Assembly: GCA_025361145.1 (NCBI GenBank)
Contig: JANYAV010000009.1
Span: forward strand, 1-64,000
Direction of reading: 5' to 3'
DNA length: 64,000 nucleotides
Source of the DNA: Dehalococcoidia bacterium
GTDB lineage: Bacteria; Chloroflexota; Dehalococcoidia; Dehalococcoidales; UBA3254
Positions 48,455 to 59,057 of the stretch are shown here, piece by piece. The position numbers and the translations under genes are program-made. The notes beneath the pieces were generated by a model. The model did no database searches and was not told the DNA's origin. It saw only the letters and a list, made by a program, of their open reading frames with translations. How positions within the stretch are numbered: position 1 is the stretch's first letter; each line of letters opens with the position of its first letter.

Positions 48455-49312
48455 ATGAAAAAAACCGTGTTATTAATAATCCTGATAATGGTAAGCCTGG
48501 TCGCTTACTTTGGCTGCCAATTCTCCGGGTTTGCTCCTGCGACGCCGGCGAATCATCCTGATTTTAAGGTCACATTCCTGGATGTCGGCCAGGCCGACTC
48601 AGCTCTAATCCAATGCCAGGGTATCAACTGGTTGATAGATGCAGGTACTAACTCGGGTGCAGATAGCCTGGTGAACAAAATACGCGGCATGGGTGTCAGA
48701 CGATTGGACGGGGTAGTAGGAACTCACCCCCACGAAGACCACATCGGCGGCCTGGACGCAGTAATTAATTATTTCGGAATCGGACAGGTCTTTTTACCGC
48801 AGGTCTCCTCCACTACGCGCACCTATGAAGACCTGTTGAATGCCATCCAGCGCAGGAGTTTGCAGGCTACCGTGCCCGCCGCGAGCAGCACTTTCAAACT
48901 GGGACAGGCGGATGGAACCTGGCTGGGGCCAAAGAGCGCAACTTATAGTGAAATTAATGACTACTCATTGGTGATGCGTCTGGTGTATGGCAACTGGAGC
49001 TTCCTGTTTATGGGTGACGCGGGCTTCATTCCGGAGAAAGAAATGCTGACTGCCAGTTATCCGCTGAACTCGATGGTATTAAAGGTGGGCCATCACGGCA
49101 GTAGCAGTTCAACTTCAGATGAATTCTTAAAAGCGGTGGCCCCCATTTACGCCATAATATCCGTCGGGAAGGACAATGATTACGGACACCCGCATGCGGA
49201 AACATTGACTAAACTTAACCACGCTGGCATTGATATGCTAAGAACCGACCTAAACGGTACTATTACCTTTACCACGGAAGGTGAAGAATTGAAGGTCAGG
49301 ACTCAAAAATGA
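48455..49312 (+). CDS. ComEC-like metallo-beta-lactamase-fold lipoprotein
   Basis: VTFLDVGQADSALIQ...GTHPHEDHIGGLDAV...LKVGHHGSSSSTS. Confidence 0.9.
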   Translation: MKKTVLLIILIMVSLVAYFGCQFSGFAPATPANHPDFKVTFLDVGQADSALIQCQGINWLIDAGTNSGADSLVNKIRGMGVRRLDGVVGTHPHEDHIGGLDAVINYFGIGQVFLPQVSSTTRTYEDLLNAIQRRSLQATVPAASSTFKLGQADGTWLGPKSATYSEINDYSLVMRLVYGNWSFLFMGDAGFIPEKEMLTASYPLNSMVLKVGHHGSSSSTSDEFLKAVAPIYAIISVGKDNDYGHPHAETLTKLNHAGIDMLRTDLNGTITFTTEGEELKVRTQK

Positions 49313-49539
49313 ACGGAATACTCGTGATTATCGACCGTTTTGAAGGTGAAATAGCAGTTTGCGAAAAGAGCGACCGCAGTATGTTTTCTATACCACGCTC
49401 TGTTTTACCGCCGGAGGCGCACGAAGGCGATGTGGTGCTTATAGAAAATCAGACTACCCGCATTGATCGAGCCGCCACTTTCGCCAGAAAAAAAGCAGCA
49501 GAGGAAAAATTGCGGCAGGTCATGAAACAAAACGGCTAA
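49309..49539 (+). CDS. DUF3006 family protein
   Basis: IIDRFEGEIAVCE...PPEAHEGDVV; overlaps the MBL gene by 4 nt. Confidence 0.8.
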   Translation: MNGILVIIDRFEGEIAVCEKSDRSMFSIPRSVLPPEAHEGDVVLIENQTTRIDRAATFARKKAAEEKLRQVMKQNG

Positions 49540-49542
49540 GGT

Positions 49543-50007
49543 TCATTTACCTGTTTTGGCTGCAAATTCACGATATTTACTGCTAGTGATATAAGTGGCA
49601 TAGTCAAAGACCAATAGAATACGATTAGTGCTATTAACATAATTATACATATCGCATACATCAAGGTTAAACAAGGCCTGTCCATCCGCGTATAACCAGA
49701 TATGCCGCCTCATAAGAATTAAAGCATAAACCACCTCTTCCACCGGAATACCTCGAGCGTAAAAATCCTCCACAAAGCCGCCCACATCCAGCACTCGCTC
49801 CACGGTCTTATAACAATCGTCAGAAAAAAACATCTGCCCCATGTTCTTATAAAGGGTCAGGGCATGGAGGATACAACCTTCCCGTGACATCTTACAAAAA
49901 CTGGGAGTCTTGGGACTGGTACAGATGGCCTTGTACCACAGTTCAGCAATCTGCTGGCCGTTCAGGTGACAAAAATCCATGAGTTTGTCTACGATAGCTT
50001 TTTGCAT
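49543..50007 (-). CDS. RsbRD N-terminal-like hypothetical protein
   Basis: GGGGGGAGGAA SD before ATG 50007. Confidence 0.5.
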   Translation of the reverse strand: MQKAIVDKLMDFCHLNGQQIAELWYKAICTSPKTPSFCKMSREGCILHALTLYKNMGQMFFSDDCYKTVERVLDVGGFVEDFYARGIPVEEVVYALILMRRHIWLYADGQALFNLDVCDMYNYVNSTNRILLVFDYATYITSSKYREFAAKTGK

Positions 50008-50263
50008 TTTACAGTTCCTCCCCCCTTTTTTAAGAACACATCCATCCATAACGACATCCTATAGGTTTATCCTATATGTTGTAATTACATTATATCAATA
50101 AAGTGAAGCAAGAGGTATTCAAGCAAGAAAACAGCACCGCCTCTGGTTTTATGGGGGGCAATTTGCTATGATATGAATAGTTAAAAATGAATTTGCAGCT
50201 TAATTGAGCAGGATATTACTCTGGATACTTTTTAATCACCGAATTAGCCGGATCGCCAGGGAT

Positions 50264-50290
50264 GAAAAGCGCTGTCCGGCGCTTTTTTCA
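50264..50290. terminator. Hairpin terminator
   Basis: AAAAGCGCTGTCCGGCGCTTTTTT. Confidence 0.7.
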
Positions 50291-50309
50291 AACTTGATAA
50301 TCCTATCGC

Positions 50310-50393
50310 GGGGAAGTGTCGGAATGGCAGACGACCTGGACTTAGAATCCAGTGCCGCAAGGCGTGAGGGTTCAAATCCCTCCTTCCCCACCA
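50310..50393 (+). tRNA. tRNA-Leu (TAG anticodon), CCA encoded
   Basis: GGGGAAG...CTTCCCC-A-CCA; long variable arm; anticodon TAG at 50343-50345. Confidence 0.95.
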
Positions 50394-50459
50394 ACTTAGA
50401 TTAACACCTCAACATAAGCCCCTTGGCCAAAATTTGCGACATTGTATCAGACCGAATTG

Positions 50460-50909
50460 CTATTGTACGATAAATTTGCCAGTCATCGCCTGCGGATGTA
50501 TGTCACAGCGGAAAAAGAAGGTACCCACTGTAGAAGGAGCGGTAAATTGATACGTAATGGTCTTAGCGGAAACCACATCACCCTTAAATATTGCCGTCGC
50601 GGCACTGGAATCGGTATACAAAGCGAAGTTATGCGATACGCTGTCTTTATTGTCGAAAATCAGGGTTACTTGAGCCCCTGCCTGCACCCTGATCGTGCTT
50701 TGATCAAAAGCCATATTCTGAGCGACTAGCTTAACGGTCACAGGCGCTACTGAGGCCGTAGTTGAGGATGCAGGATTAGTTGACAGGGGCGGCAACAATT
50801 TTGTAGGTGTTGTACTCGAAACACATGATACTAGAAATAACATAACGACTACCAAACCCAAAACCAGGATACCGCATAATTTGGAATATCTCATACTCTT
50901 CCCCTCCAA
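50460..50909 (-). CDS. Cupredoxin-like lipoprotein
   Basis: VSCVSS lipobox; VTLIFDNKDSVSHNFALY...GTFFFRCDIHPQAMTGKFIV. Confidence 0.85.
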   Translation of the reverse strand: MEGKSMRYSKLCGILVLGLVVVMLFLVSCVSSTTPTKLLPPLSTNPASSTTASVAPVTVKLVAQNMAFDQSTIRVQAGAQVTLIFDNKDSVSHNFALYTDSSAATAIFKGDVVSAKTITYQFTAPSTVGTFFFRCDIHPQAMTGKFIVQ

Positions 50910-51117
50910 GTGTAGTGTTAATCACCCTTTCGCAATTCTAATAAAGTTATTTTCATTATAGTATTAAATCTCTGGTGTTTTGATTACGTAAGCCTAAGTA
51001 TTTTGTGGTAGAAAACGCCTCTAATTTGTGGAAATCGGGGTTTATTGCCAAAATAGAGCAAAGTAGGATATAACTAGTTCAGAATAATTTGTGAGAATTA
51101 GAGAAGGGGAACGGTGA

Positions 51118-51372
51118 GTGGCTAAAATCGTTTTGGATCTACACGCTATTTTTAATAAAAGCGATAAAATTGAAGCGGAACTTAACCGGGTCATTGAGGA
51201 AGCCGTAGAAAAAAGGATCACTCCAGTGGAAATAATCCCCGGCAAAGGCTCAGGACAGCTTAAGAAAAAGGTGCTGCGCTTCCTGGCCCAACCGGAGATT
51301 AAGAAGCTCTATCACCGCCTGGAAAAAGATGATAAGAATTTTGGACGAATTTTCGTCCATTTTAAATTTTAA
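51118..51372 (+). CDS. Smr-domain protein
   Basis: LDLHAIFNKSDKIEAELNRVIEEAVEKRITPVEIIPGKGSGQLKKKV. Confidence 0.85.
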   Translation: MAKIVLDLHAIFNKSDKIEAELNRVIEEAVEKRITPVEIIPGKGSGQLKKKVLRFLAQPEIKKLYHRLEKDDKNFGRIFVHFKF

Positions 51373-51378
51373 CGGGGG

Positions 51379-51828
51379 TTATTGTTTCTTGGTTAATTCA
51401 ACCAGAGTGATCTCAAAAACCAGGTCCTGGCCGGCCAGTTCATGATTAGCATCAACAGTGAAATTGGTCTCCGTAACCGCAGTGACAGTCACCATCAGGT
51501 TTCCGCTTTGACTTCGCATCTGCAATTGATCTCCAACTTTGGGGTCCATACCTTGCGGAAGATCTTTTTTATCAAAAACAGCAATCATAGCATCATTTTT
51601 AGGGCCGTAAGCCTCATTAGATGGAATGGTAACTTTTTTAGTCTGGCCAACTTTCATACCCAGCACAGCCTTATCAAAACCAGCTATCATCTGACCAGCG
51701 CCTACTGTAAAGCCCAGGGGAGTTCTACCGATCGAGGAATCAAAAACCGATCCATCAGTTAAAGACCCTGTGTAATCAACTTTTACCGAATCACCATTCT
51801 CTACCACTTGTAACCTTCCTTTTCGCAA
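51379..51828 (-). CDS. FKBP-type peptidyl-prolyl isomerase (SlyD-like)
   Basis: VKVDYTGSLTDGSVFDSSIGRTPLGFTVGAGQMIAGFDKAVLGMKVGQTKKV. Confidence 0.9.
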   Translation of the reverse strand: MRKGRLQVVENGDSVKVDYTGSLTDGSVFDSSIGRTPLGFTVGAGQMIAGFDKAVLGMKVGQTKKVTIPSNEAYGPKNDAMIAVFDKKDLPQGMDPKVGDQLQMRSQSGNLMVTVTAVTETNFTVDANHELAGQDLVFEITLVELTKKQ

Positions 51829-51946
51829 TCAACTATTACTAAAATGCTGAGGCATAATATCCAAATATAAATTCAGTTGCCGTAAAAAGCCAGGCAGACG
51901 CCTTTCTTCTGCAACTGATCATCCAAAATTTATTTTCAACGAGCGG

Positions 51947-52462
51947 CTAATTCGCTTTCTTGGTCAATTCAACAAGCGTGATTTCAAATGTCAGGTCTTT
52001 GCCTGCCATCGGTGGATTGGCATCAACAGTAATGGTCGTATCAGTCGTAGTGGTAACAGTCACCACCATCCCGTTTGAAGACTGTAGTTGATCACCCACT
52101 TGGGGATTCATACCTGCCGCTAATTGAGACTTATTAACCACCTGAACCAAACTTTCATCACGCTGACCGTAGGCTTGATTAGCCGGGATGGTGACCTTTT
52201 TAGTCTCACCTTTTTTCATTCCCAGAACAGCCTTATCAAAACCAGCTATCATCTGGCCAGAGCCAACTGTAAATCCCAAGGGAGTCTTGCCAATAGATGA
52301 ATCAAAAACCGTGCCGTCACTTAAGGTACCTGTATAATCAACTTTAATTATATCCCCATTCTGTACCACTGGTGAACCGCCGCAGGCAGTAACTAACAAA
52401 ATACTAAGGAATAATATACCAACAAATATAAGAGAAACTCCTTTAAACATTTTATCCTCCAA
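51947..52462 (-). CDS. FKBP-type peptidyl-prolyl isomerase, lipoprotein
   Basis: Lipobox VTACG; same FKBP core. Confidence 0.9.
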   Translation of the reverse strand: MEDKMFKGVSLIFVGILFLSILLVTACGGSPVVQNGDIIKVDYTGTLSDGTVFDSSIGKTPLGFTVGSGQMIAGFDKAVLGMKKGETKKVTIPANQAYGQRDESLVQVVNKSQLAAGMNPQVGDQLQSSNGMVVTVTTTTDTTITVDANPPMAGKDLTFEITLVELTKKAN

Positions 52463-52841
52463 CGTTGAGGTAACCCCTTTCCAAGGAACAAAAACAGACT
52501 GAAGAAGAAGCTAGCAGATGATCTTTTAATTGTAACATAGTCATTTGCCCACGGGCAAAGAGGAGCCAACCTCTATTCCAATTTTTAATATACTGTAAGT
52601 AAGTAGAATTAATTGAGGTGCCGGATGTTTTCAGCCATGATCATGACTCGCATCGTCTTTATAACTGCTCTGATTAATTTAATTACTATATTAATGGTCC
52701 TGTTATCCTGCCGTTGTATCAATATGTGGAAAATAACTTCCTGGATCAACAAGTATCCCTGGTTCAAACGCTTTTTCAAGTGGCATTGCTATTTGTGGTA
52801 TATCTTCCTGCCCTCGGTTATTATTCATATCATTTTTGCTA

Positions 52842-53648
52842 TCAAGGTTTTTGGCCTTCCGTTTTAACTTTGCGGCTTTTATTCTGCTGAACAAGATACC
52901 AAATAAAAGCACCGACCGCCAAAAACAATACAGCCACTGCCGTTAACTGGGCTTGCTTTAAACCCAACCAGAAAACCTCATTGTCGCGCCAGATAAAGAC
53001 GATTATCTGACTTATGGAATAGCCGAAGAGGTAAACAAAAAATATAATTCCAGGCCGGACTTTTTTACGCATAAACCAGAGAATGCTAAATAGTATTATG
53101 TCAATAATAGCCTCATAGACAGCCGCGGGTTGGTAGGCAATATCGTGCTGGGGCGGAAATGAGCCAGGGTGCTGATAAACGAACCCCCAAGGGAGAGTAG
53201 TTGGGTAACCGATTACATCGCCGTTGATGATATTGCCGATGCGGCCGAAGAATTGACCCACGGTACCAAAAACAACCGCAAAATCCAGGAATTTCCAGGT
53301 AGAGATCTTCATCCGCGCGGTTAAAATAATGATAACCAGCACAACCGCGAAAACCGCTCCGTAAAATGCCATACCCCCTTCCCAAACCGCAAAGATACGC
53401 CAAGGATCTGTGAGATATTGCCCCAGAGGCTGCTGCAAAACGTAATAGAGTCGGGCACCAACCAGCCCTGCTGGTACCGCCCACATTACGATGATGTCAA
53501 GCTGATCGCGAGTGATGCCTCTGTATTTGGCATAAGGCCAGGCTACCAGCAAACCGACAACAATCCCTACTACATACATCAGACCATACCAGTGCACTGC
53601 CAGTGAACCAATGGAAAAAGCCACAGGATTAATATTGATAACTATCAT
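52842..53648 (-). CDS. lgt: Prolipoprotein diacylglyceryl transferase
   Basis: VHWYGLMYVVG...FFGRIGNIINGDVIG; ATG 53648 preferred. Confidence 0.9.
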   Translation of the reverse strand: MIVININPVAFSIGSLAVHWYGLMYVVGIVVGLLVAWPYAKYRGITRDQLDIIVMWAVPAGLVGARLYYVLQQPLGQYLTDPWRIFAVWEGGMAFYGAVFAVVLVIIILTARMKISTWKFLDFAVVFGTVGQFFGRIGNIINGDVIGYPTTLPWGFVYQHPGSFPPQHDIAYQPAAVYEAIIDIILFSILWFMRKKVRPGIIFFVYLFGYSISQIIVFIWRDNEVFWLGLKQAQLTAVAVLFLAVGAFIWYLVQQNKSRKVKTEGQKP

Positions 53649-53678
53649 CGCCCCACCTATAAATATACTTAGAGCTAA

Positions 53679-53734
53679 TTGACAATAAGTTTCATTTACT
53701 ATATTATAGTTTAATTGAAAAGGAGTTTCAATTA
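53679..53734 (+). promoter_or_regulatory. Promoter plus Fur-family operator
   Basis: TTGACA (53679)-17nt-TATTAT (53702); palindrome TAATTGAAA-AGGAG-TTTCAATTA 53712-53734. Confidence 0.85.
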
Positions 53735-53735
53735 G

Positions 53736-54212
53736 GTGAATTTTCAGGAAATTAGCAGACAACTACGTAAAAATGGTCATAAAGTTACACCCCAGAGAAT
53801 GGCAATAATCCAAACTGTTCTGGGAAGCACTGAACTGCTGACGCCCTCCTCTATTTTTGAGAAAGTCAAAAAAACCGATCCCGGAGTGGGGGAGGTGACT
53901 GTCTACCGCACTCTTAACATACTTGAATCACTGGGAATGGTCTGTGTAGTACACACAGACGAAAAAACGCACAGTTATATCAGCTGTCCCACAGAGCATC
54001 ACGATCATTTGATTTGCTCAGATTGTGGGAAAGTAGTGAATTTTACTCACTGTGATCTAGGGACCCTGGAGAAACGACTAACCGCGGAAAGCGGTTTTAA
54101 TATTAACGATCACCGTCTGGATTTTTACGGGCGGTGTGAAAAATGCGATAGAAAACAGTGCAAGGCAAAAACCCCTGCTGAAATTCGTACTCACCGGGAG
54201 TCATGTCATTGA
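53736..54212 (+). CDS. Fur-family metal regulator (Fur/Zur type)
   Basis: KVTPQRMAIIQTVLGS...GVGEVTVYRTLNILESLG...HHDHLICSDCGKVV..CEKC. Confidence 0.95.
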   Translation: MNFQEISRQLRKNGHKVTPQRMAIIQTVLGSTELLTPSSIFEKVKKTDPGVGEVTVYRTLNILESLGMVCVVHTDEKTHSYISCPTEHHDHLICSDCGKVVNFTHCDLGTLEKRLTAESGFNINDHRLDFYGRCEKCDRKQCKAKTPAEIRTHRESCH

Positions 54213-55123
54213 AATATATCTGCTTCTTAGTCTCAATTATCTTGGCGATTGTTCTTTTAATAGGTTGCCAGCCGGTTAAAACCAGTATGGGAGATAAAAA
54301 AACCATTGTCGTCACCTATTCCATTCTGGGATCTCTGGTCAAAGAACTGGTAGGAGACCAGGCGGATGTAATCATTTCCATTCCGAACGGACAGGATCCT
54401 CATGAATGGCAGCCTTCCGCGAGAGACATTGAAAATATTAATAAGGCCTCGCTGGTGGTCTGCAATGGACTGGGGTTAGAAAGCGGCCTGACAACAATTT
54501 TGACCAAGGCTAAATTGCGGGGAGTCCCCGTTTTCACAGCGACCGATTATATCACGGTAAGGCACGTAGGAGCCGGTGAAGGGATTCCCGCGGGTGATCC
54601 CGATCAAGCTGTAGGAGCAGCCGATCCCCACATCTGGACGGATCCACTTACCATGCAAAAGGTAGTGGTTGCCCTGAACCACCAACTGAAGACAGAATTG
54701 AGCCTAAATGCCGAAGCTGAATCTCAACGGCTGCAGGAGGAGTTAAACGGATTAAACCAGGAAATACAGCAGATCCTAAGTCCACTGGCGATTTCTGACA
54801 GGAAACTGGTAACCGGACATGAATCTTTAGGATATTTAGCGGAGCGTTATGATTTTAAATTGATCGGCGCCATCGTACCCAGCATTTCCACTCAAGCAGG
54901 GGTGTCAGCTTCCGATCTAGCGGCCTTGAAAATCCTGATCCAGGAAAACAAGGTCAAAGCCATTTTTACCGAGTTGGGCACCTCTGCGGCAGCGGCTGAA
55001 GCTATTGGCAAAGAAACCGGGGTCAAGGTAGTAGAATTAAACACGCATAAACTGCCTGCGGACGGCCAATACACCACTTTTATGAAGACCCTTGTCATAA
55101 ACATAGTTGAAGCCCTAAAATAA
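54203..55123 (+). CDS. znuA: Metal ABC transporter substrate-binding lipoprotein
   Basis: VTYSILGSLVKELVGDQADVIISIPNGQDPHEWQPSARDIENINKA. Confidence 0.85.
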   Translation: MSLKYICFLVSIILAIVLLIGCQPVKTSMGDKKTIVVTYSILGSLVKELVGDQADVIISIPNGQDPHEWQPSARDIENINKASLVVCNGLGLESGLTTILTKAKLRGVPVFTATDYITVRHVGAGEGIPAGDPDQAVGAADPHIWTDPLTMQKVVVALNHQLKTELSLNAEAESQRLQEELNGLNQEIQQILSPLAISDRKLVTGHESLGYLAERYDFKLIGAIVPSISTQAGVSASDLAALKILIQENKVKAIFTELGTSAAAAEAIGKETGVKVVELNTHKLPADGQYTTFMKTLVINIVEALK

Positions 55124-55138
55124 TCTTCAGGATATAAT

Positions 55139-55990
55139 ATGGATTGGTTGATTCACCCTTTTATAGCTAATGATTTTATGCTGCAGGCCCTCCTGGCGGG
55201 GGTACTGGTCTCAATTGCCTGCTCTGTAGCTGGAACGTTCGTAATTTTGCGCGGCCTATCTTTTATTGGCGACGCACTGTCACACGGCGTGCTGCCAGGC
55301 ATCGCAGTGGCTTTTCTGGTAGGTGTTCCCGGCATTCTGGGAGCGGCAGTCGGGGCAGCTTTTATGATCGGTGGAATTTCCCTGATCACCACCCGCTCCA
55401 AACTCTCCTCAGATACCGCCATCGGCCTGCTTTTCGTAGGCATGCTTTCATTGGGCGTAATTATTATCTCCCATTCCAGTTCCTTCAGCGGAGATTTAAC
55501 GCGTATCCTTTTCGGTGAAATTCTGGGCATTAGCACACAATCTCTCATACTACAACTAGTCGCTACTCTAGTAATTATCGTTATCACGGCTATCTGTGCT
55601 CGGCCATTTTTACTGCTCAGTTTCGACCCAGAACAAGCGCAGGTAGCAGGATTTTCCTCGCGTTTGTACCATAACATCATGCTTTTTATCATCGCTTTAA
55701 CCGTCATCGTATCCTTTCAAACGGTGGGTACTCTTTTGGTCTTCGGCCTATTAATCGCGCCCGCCGCCGCCGGGGCGCTGCTAGCCCGCCGGATTCAAAT
55801 CATGATGATCTGGGCAGTCGTTTTCGGCATACTTTCGATGTACATCGGTCTCCTGCTTAGTTATTACTTCAATTTGGCCGCCGGTGCTTCCATCATATTG
55901 GTCACCGTGCTTATTTTCTTCATCGTTTTCATTATCCAAAATATACGCAGCCGCAAATTTTTTTCTCACAGGGGAAAAGCCCATGGATAA
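55139..55990 (+). CDS. znuB: Metal ABC transporter permease
   Basis: FVILRGLSFIGDALSHGVLPGIA. Confidence 0.9.
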   Translation: MDWLIHPFIANDFMLQALLAGVLVSIACSVAGTFVILRGLSFIGDALSHGVLPGIAVAFLVGVPGILGAAVGAAFMIGGISLITTRSKLSSDTAIGLLFVGMLSLGVIIISHSSSFSGDLTRILFGEILGISTQSLILQLVATLVIIVITAICARPFLLLSFDPEQAQVAGFSSRLYHNIMLFIIALTVIVSFQTVGTLLVFGLLIAPAAAGALLARRIQIMMIWAVVFGILSMYIGLLLSYYFNLAAGASIILVTVLIFFIVFIIQNIRSRKFFSHRGKAHG

Positions 55991-56768
55991 AAATATATAT
56001 CTTCATGCCAGCCGCCTTGATATAGGTTATAAAGACGAAGCCATAGTCGCAGATATCAATCTGGAACTGAAAAACGGGCAAGCGCTGGCTTTGATCGGGA
56101 CTAACGGCTCGGGCAAATCCACCTTGTTAAGGACAATCGTCAATCTGCTGAAACCTCTCAACGGAGCTTTAACAGTCTTTGGCAAAGCCCCGGGAACCTC
56201 TCCCAGCAGAGTTGCGTATCTTGGGCAGTTCCATCACGGCGGTTTCATTTTACCCCTTCGGGCTATTGAGGTGGTGCGTATGGGTCGTTTCCCGATGCAC
56301 GGCCTGACCGGACGCATGGGTAAAGAAGATGATGAGATTGTACATTCAGCCATGCGTATGATGCACATCGAGAAATTGGGGGAGATGCCCTTACGTTATA
56401 TGTCAGGTGGACAGCAACAACGCACCTATCTGTCCCAGGTACTGGCCCACCGGGCAGACCTGTTGGTGCTGGATGAACCCACCGCCGGTTTGGATGCCGG
56501 AGGCCGCGATCTATATTTACAAGCCATGCGCAGTGAACTGGCCCGAGGTGCCGCGGTGATCTCAGCAACACATGACATCCAGGAAGAAGCTAATATGTGC
56601 GACCATGTCATGCTGCTGGCACGCAAGGTGATAGCTTACGGTCCTCCATCAACTACACTTACACCTGAAGCCCTGCTGGAGACGTTTGGTATCGTAGTCA
56701 CAGGGGACAAGCGCCTGAGAGTTATTGAAAGTGTGCACGGACACGATCATGGTGAAGACCAGCACTAG
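55983..56768 (+). CDS. znuC: Metal ABC transporter ATP-binding protein
   Basis: GTNGSGKST, MSGGQQQRTYLSQVLA, LLVLDEPTAGLD; ATG 55983. Confidence 0.9.
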   Translation: MDKNIYLHASRLDIGYKDEAIVADINLELKNGQALALIGTNGSGKSTLLRTIVNLLKPLNGALTVFGKAPGTSPSRVAYLGQFHHGGFILPLRAIEVVRMGRFPMHGLTGRMGKEDDEIVHSAMRMMHIEKLGEMPLRYMSGGQQQRTYLSQVLAHRADLLVLDEPTAGLDAGGRDLYLQAMRSELARGAAVISATHDIQEEANMCDHVMLLARKVIAYGPPSTTLTPEALLETFGIVVTGDKRLRVIESVHGHDHGEDQH

Positions 56769-56783
56769 AAACCTGTATAAAAT

Positions 56784-58490
56784 CTAATTTTCTTCAGAGT
56801 GCTCAAAAGCTGGCATATTTTGATCGTCCCGCAATTTGTCCAGGATCTGTTCCCTCTCGGGTTTCCCCATCCCTGAAACATTGAAAATCTTTTTCAAAAA
56901 GCGGAAGCTAGCTTCATATTCGGGACTAACTAATTCCGTTACCCCCAAACGCCTTAACTGCTCTGCCTCCCTCCCGCGATGAGCACGCACAATGATCTTG
57001 AGTTGAGGGTTAATTTCAAGCGCGCTTTTAACCGTGGTGATAGTCGCCAGAGGGTCAGGAAAAGCCACAATCAAGGCTCGCGCGTTTCCCAAGTCTAAAA
57101 GTTGTAATACCCGTACGTTGCTAGCATCCCCAAAAATACAAGAATAATCACAGCTCTGCGCCTCAGCAATACGTTCAGGATCGCAGTCCACTACAATATA
57201 GGGAATCCCAGCGGTTTTAAGCCCATAAGCCACGCTTTGTCCTATCCTGCCATACCCTGCGATGATCACCCCGTTTTTAAATCCGCTTAAGTCCAGACTA
57301 CCCGCAGAATCATTAATAATAATACCGTCTGATAGTCTGGCCAGATTCTGGTAGATGCGTGAGAAGACGCTCATAGACACAGGGGTCAGCAACATCGTTA
57401 CAATAGCGCCAGCGATGATTAGATTATAAAAATCCCCTGAGGCAAACCCTGCAGCCACGCCACCCTGAGCCAGGATAAAACCAAACTCGCCAATCTGAAA
57501 CAATCCCGCTCCGGCTAATAGTGCAATTCTACCGCTATATCCGAAACCTTTGAGAACTCCATATACTACCAATATCTTAAAAATGGTGATCACAGCTACA
57601 ATAGCCAGCAGCAAGGTCCAGTTTTGTAAAACGAAGCGTGGTTGTAACAGCATTCCTAAGGAAACAAAAAAGAGAGTGGCAAAAATATCACGGAGAGGCG
57701 TTATTTCAGCTAGAGCTTGATGAATAAAGCGGGTGCGTCGCAGGATCAGCCCAACCAAGAAAGAACCAAAAACGGTAGACAGACCAAAAATCTGGGTCCC
57801 AGCGGCGGCTCCCAGGCATAATACCAGCACCGTCAATAAAAATAGTTCTTTTGAGCGGACACCGCCGACTTTACCCATCAACCAGGGCAACAGCCATAAC
57901 CCGGCCACCACAGCCGCCGCCACGAAAGCCGCTGTTTTCCCGATGGCCACCGCCACAGCCAGCGGCATATTGGTTACATCTCCACTTAAGAAAGGAATCC
58001 CCAGCATCATGACCACTACACTAACATCTTGAAGAATAAGAATGGCGATCATGATGCGTCCGTGGACGGAATCCAGTTCACCGCGATCGGTCAAGATCTT
58101 GAAACAGACTGCGGTACTGGAGAGAGAGATGATCAGACCGAAAAGTAAACTCTCGGGCAGTGACCATTTGAAAAGTAACAGACCAGCCAGCAAACCAACC
58201 ACGACGGTGGCTAATATCTGGATTAGTCCGCCCCACAGACCCACCCTACCCACCTGTTTAAACTGACTGATGGAGAATTCCAAGCCCAGGGTAAACATCA
58301 ATAAGGCTACACCAATGGTAGCTACTGTTTCAACCATACCTTGATCAGAAACCCAGCCCAGGGCGTTGGGCCCAATAACAGCACCCACGACCAAATAACC
58401 CAAAATAACCGGCTGCTTCAAACGATGGGCGACCATACCGCCCACCAGAGCCGCCGCTAATAAAATCGTAAAGCCCAGAAAAGTATTCAA
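56784..58490 (-). CDS. CPA2/Kef-type cation:proton antiporter with TrkA-N domain
   Basis: GYLVVGAVIGPNALGWV...; NGVIIAGYGRIGQSVAYGLK. Confidence 0.9.
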   Translation of the reverse strand: MNTFLGFTILLAAALVGGMVAHRLKQPVILGYLVVGAVIGPNALGWVSDQGMVETVATIGVALLMFTLGLEFSISQFKQVGRVGLWGGLIQILATVVVGLLAGLLLFKWSLPESLLFGLIISLSSTAVCFKILTDRGELDSVHGRIMIAILILQDVSVVVMMLGIPFLSGDVTNMPLAVAVAIGKTAAFVAAAVVAGLWLLPWLMGKVGGVRSKELFLLTVLVLCLGAAAGTQIFGLSTVFGSFLVGLILRRTRFIHQALAEITPLRDIFATLFFVSLGMLLQPRFVLQNWTLLLAIVAVITIFKILVVYGVLKGFGYSGRIALLAGAGLFQIGEFGFILAQGGVAAGFASGDFYNLIIAGAIVTMLLTPVSMSVFSRIYQNLARLSDGIIINDSAGSLDLSGFKNGVIIAGYGRIGQSVAYGLKTAGIPYIVVDCDPERIAEAQSCDYSCIFGDASNVRVLQLLDLGNARALIVAFPDPLATITTVKSALEINPQLKIIVRAHRGREAEQLRRLGVTELVSPEYEASFRFLKKIFNVSGMGKPEREQILDKLRDDQNMPAFEHSEEN

Positions 58491-58625
58491 AGGCTAAAAC
58501 GCTCCTGATACTGGATTTACACTTATGCTAACAGGTTAGTGTGGATATGAAGTAAGGTATTTTGGTTATCTGGATAACTTTTGCCTACTAATTCCTAATA
58601 CACTATAAAACAAGGTTAGTCCACT

Positions 58626-59057
58626 CTATCTCTTGATATCCAGGTCGAAGGCTTTCAAAGAATGGTTAGTATCACGTAAGAAAGCGATCAAAGAAATGAT
58701 TAGAGAGATCATAGAGCAGACAAACAAGCTCCCAATCAACCATGGACTACCGGTATTCATAGCGGCGGTCAAGAACAGGGAAATAATTAGGATGGCGGCA
58801 AAGATTCCGCAAAGGACAGCGAAAACGATGGACTGCTGTAAAAGAGCAGCGCGGCGAGAGAGGATTTGTAGCTGCATATCGTAGCTGGAATGTTCAGACG
58901 GAGATTTATCGCGCCACTCCCGCACCAGAGCCCGTCCTCGATCAACCACCCGCCCCAGACGGTTGGTAAGGGAAAGTATTAGAAGTCCCACGCCGGAAAT
59001 CAAGACAGCAGGCCCGATAGCCACCTGTAAAATCGGAATCATTTCAATTATACTCAT
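58626..59057 (-). CDS. DUF2721-like membrane protein
   Basis: AVLISGVGLLILSLTNRLGRVVDRGRAL. Confidence 0.8.
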   Translation of the reverse strand: MSIIEMIPILQVAIGPAVLISGVGLLILSLTNRLGRVVDRGRALVREWRDKSPSEHSSYDMQLQILSRRAALLQQSIVFAVLCGIFAAILIISLFLTAAMNTGSPWLIGSLFVCSMISLIISLIAFLRDTNHSLKAFDLDIKR

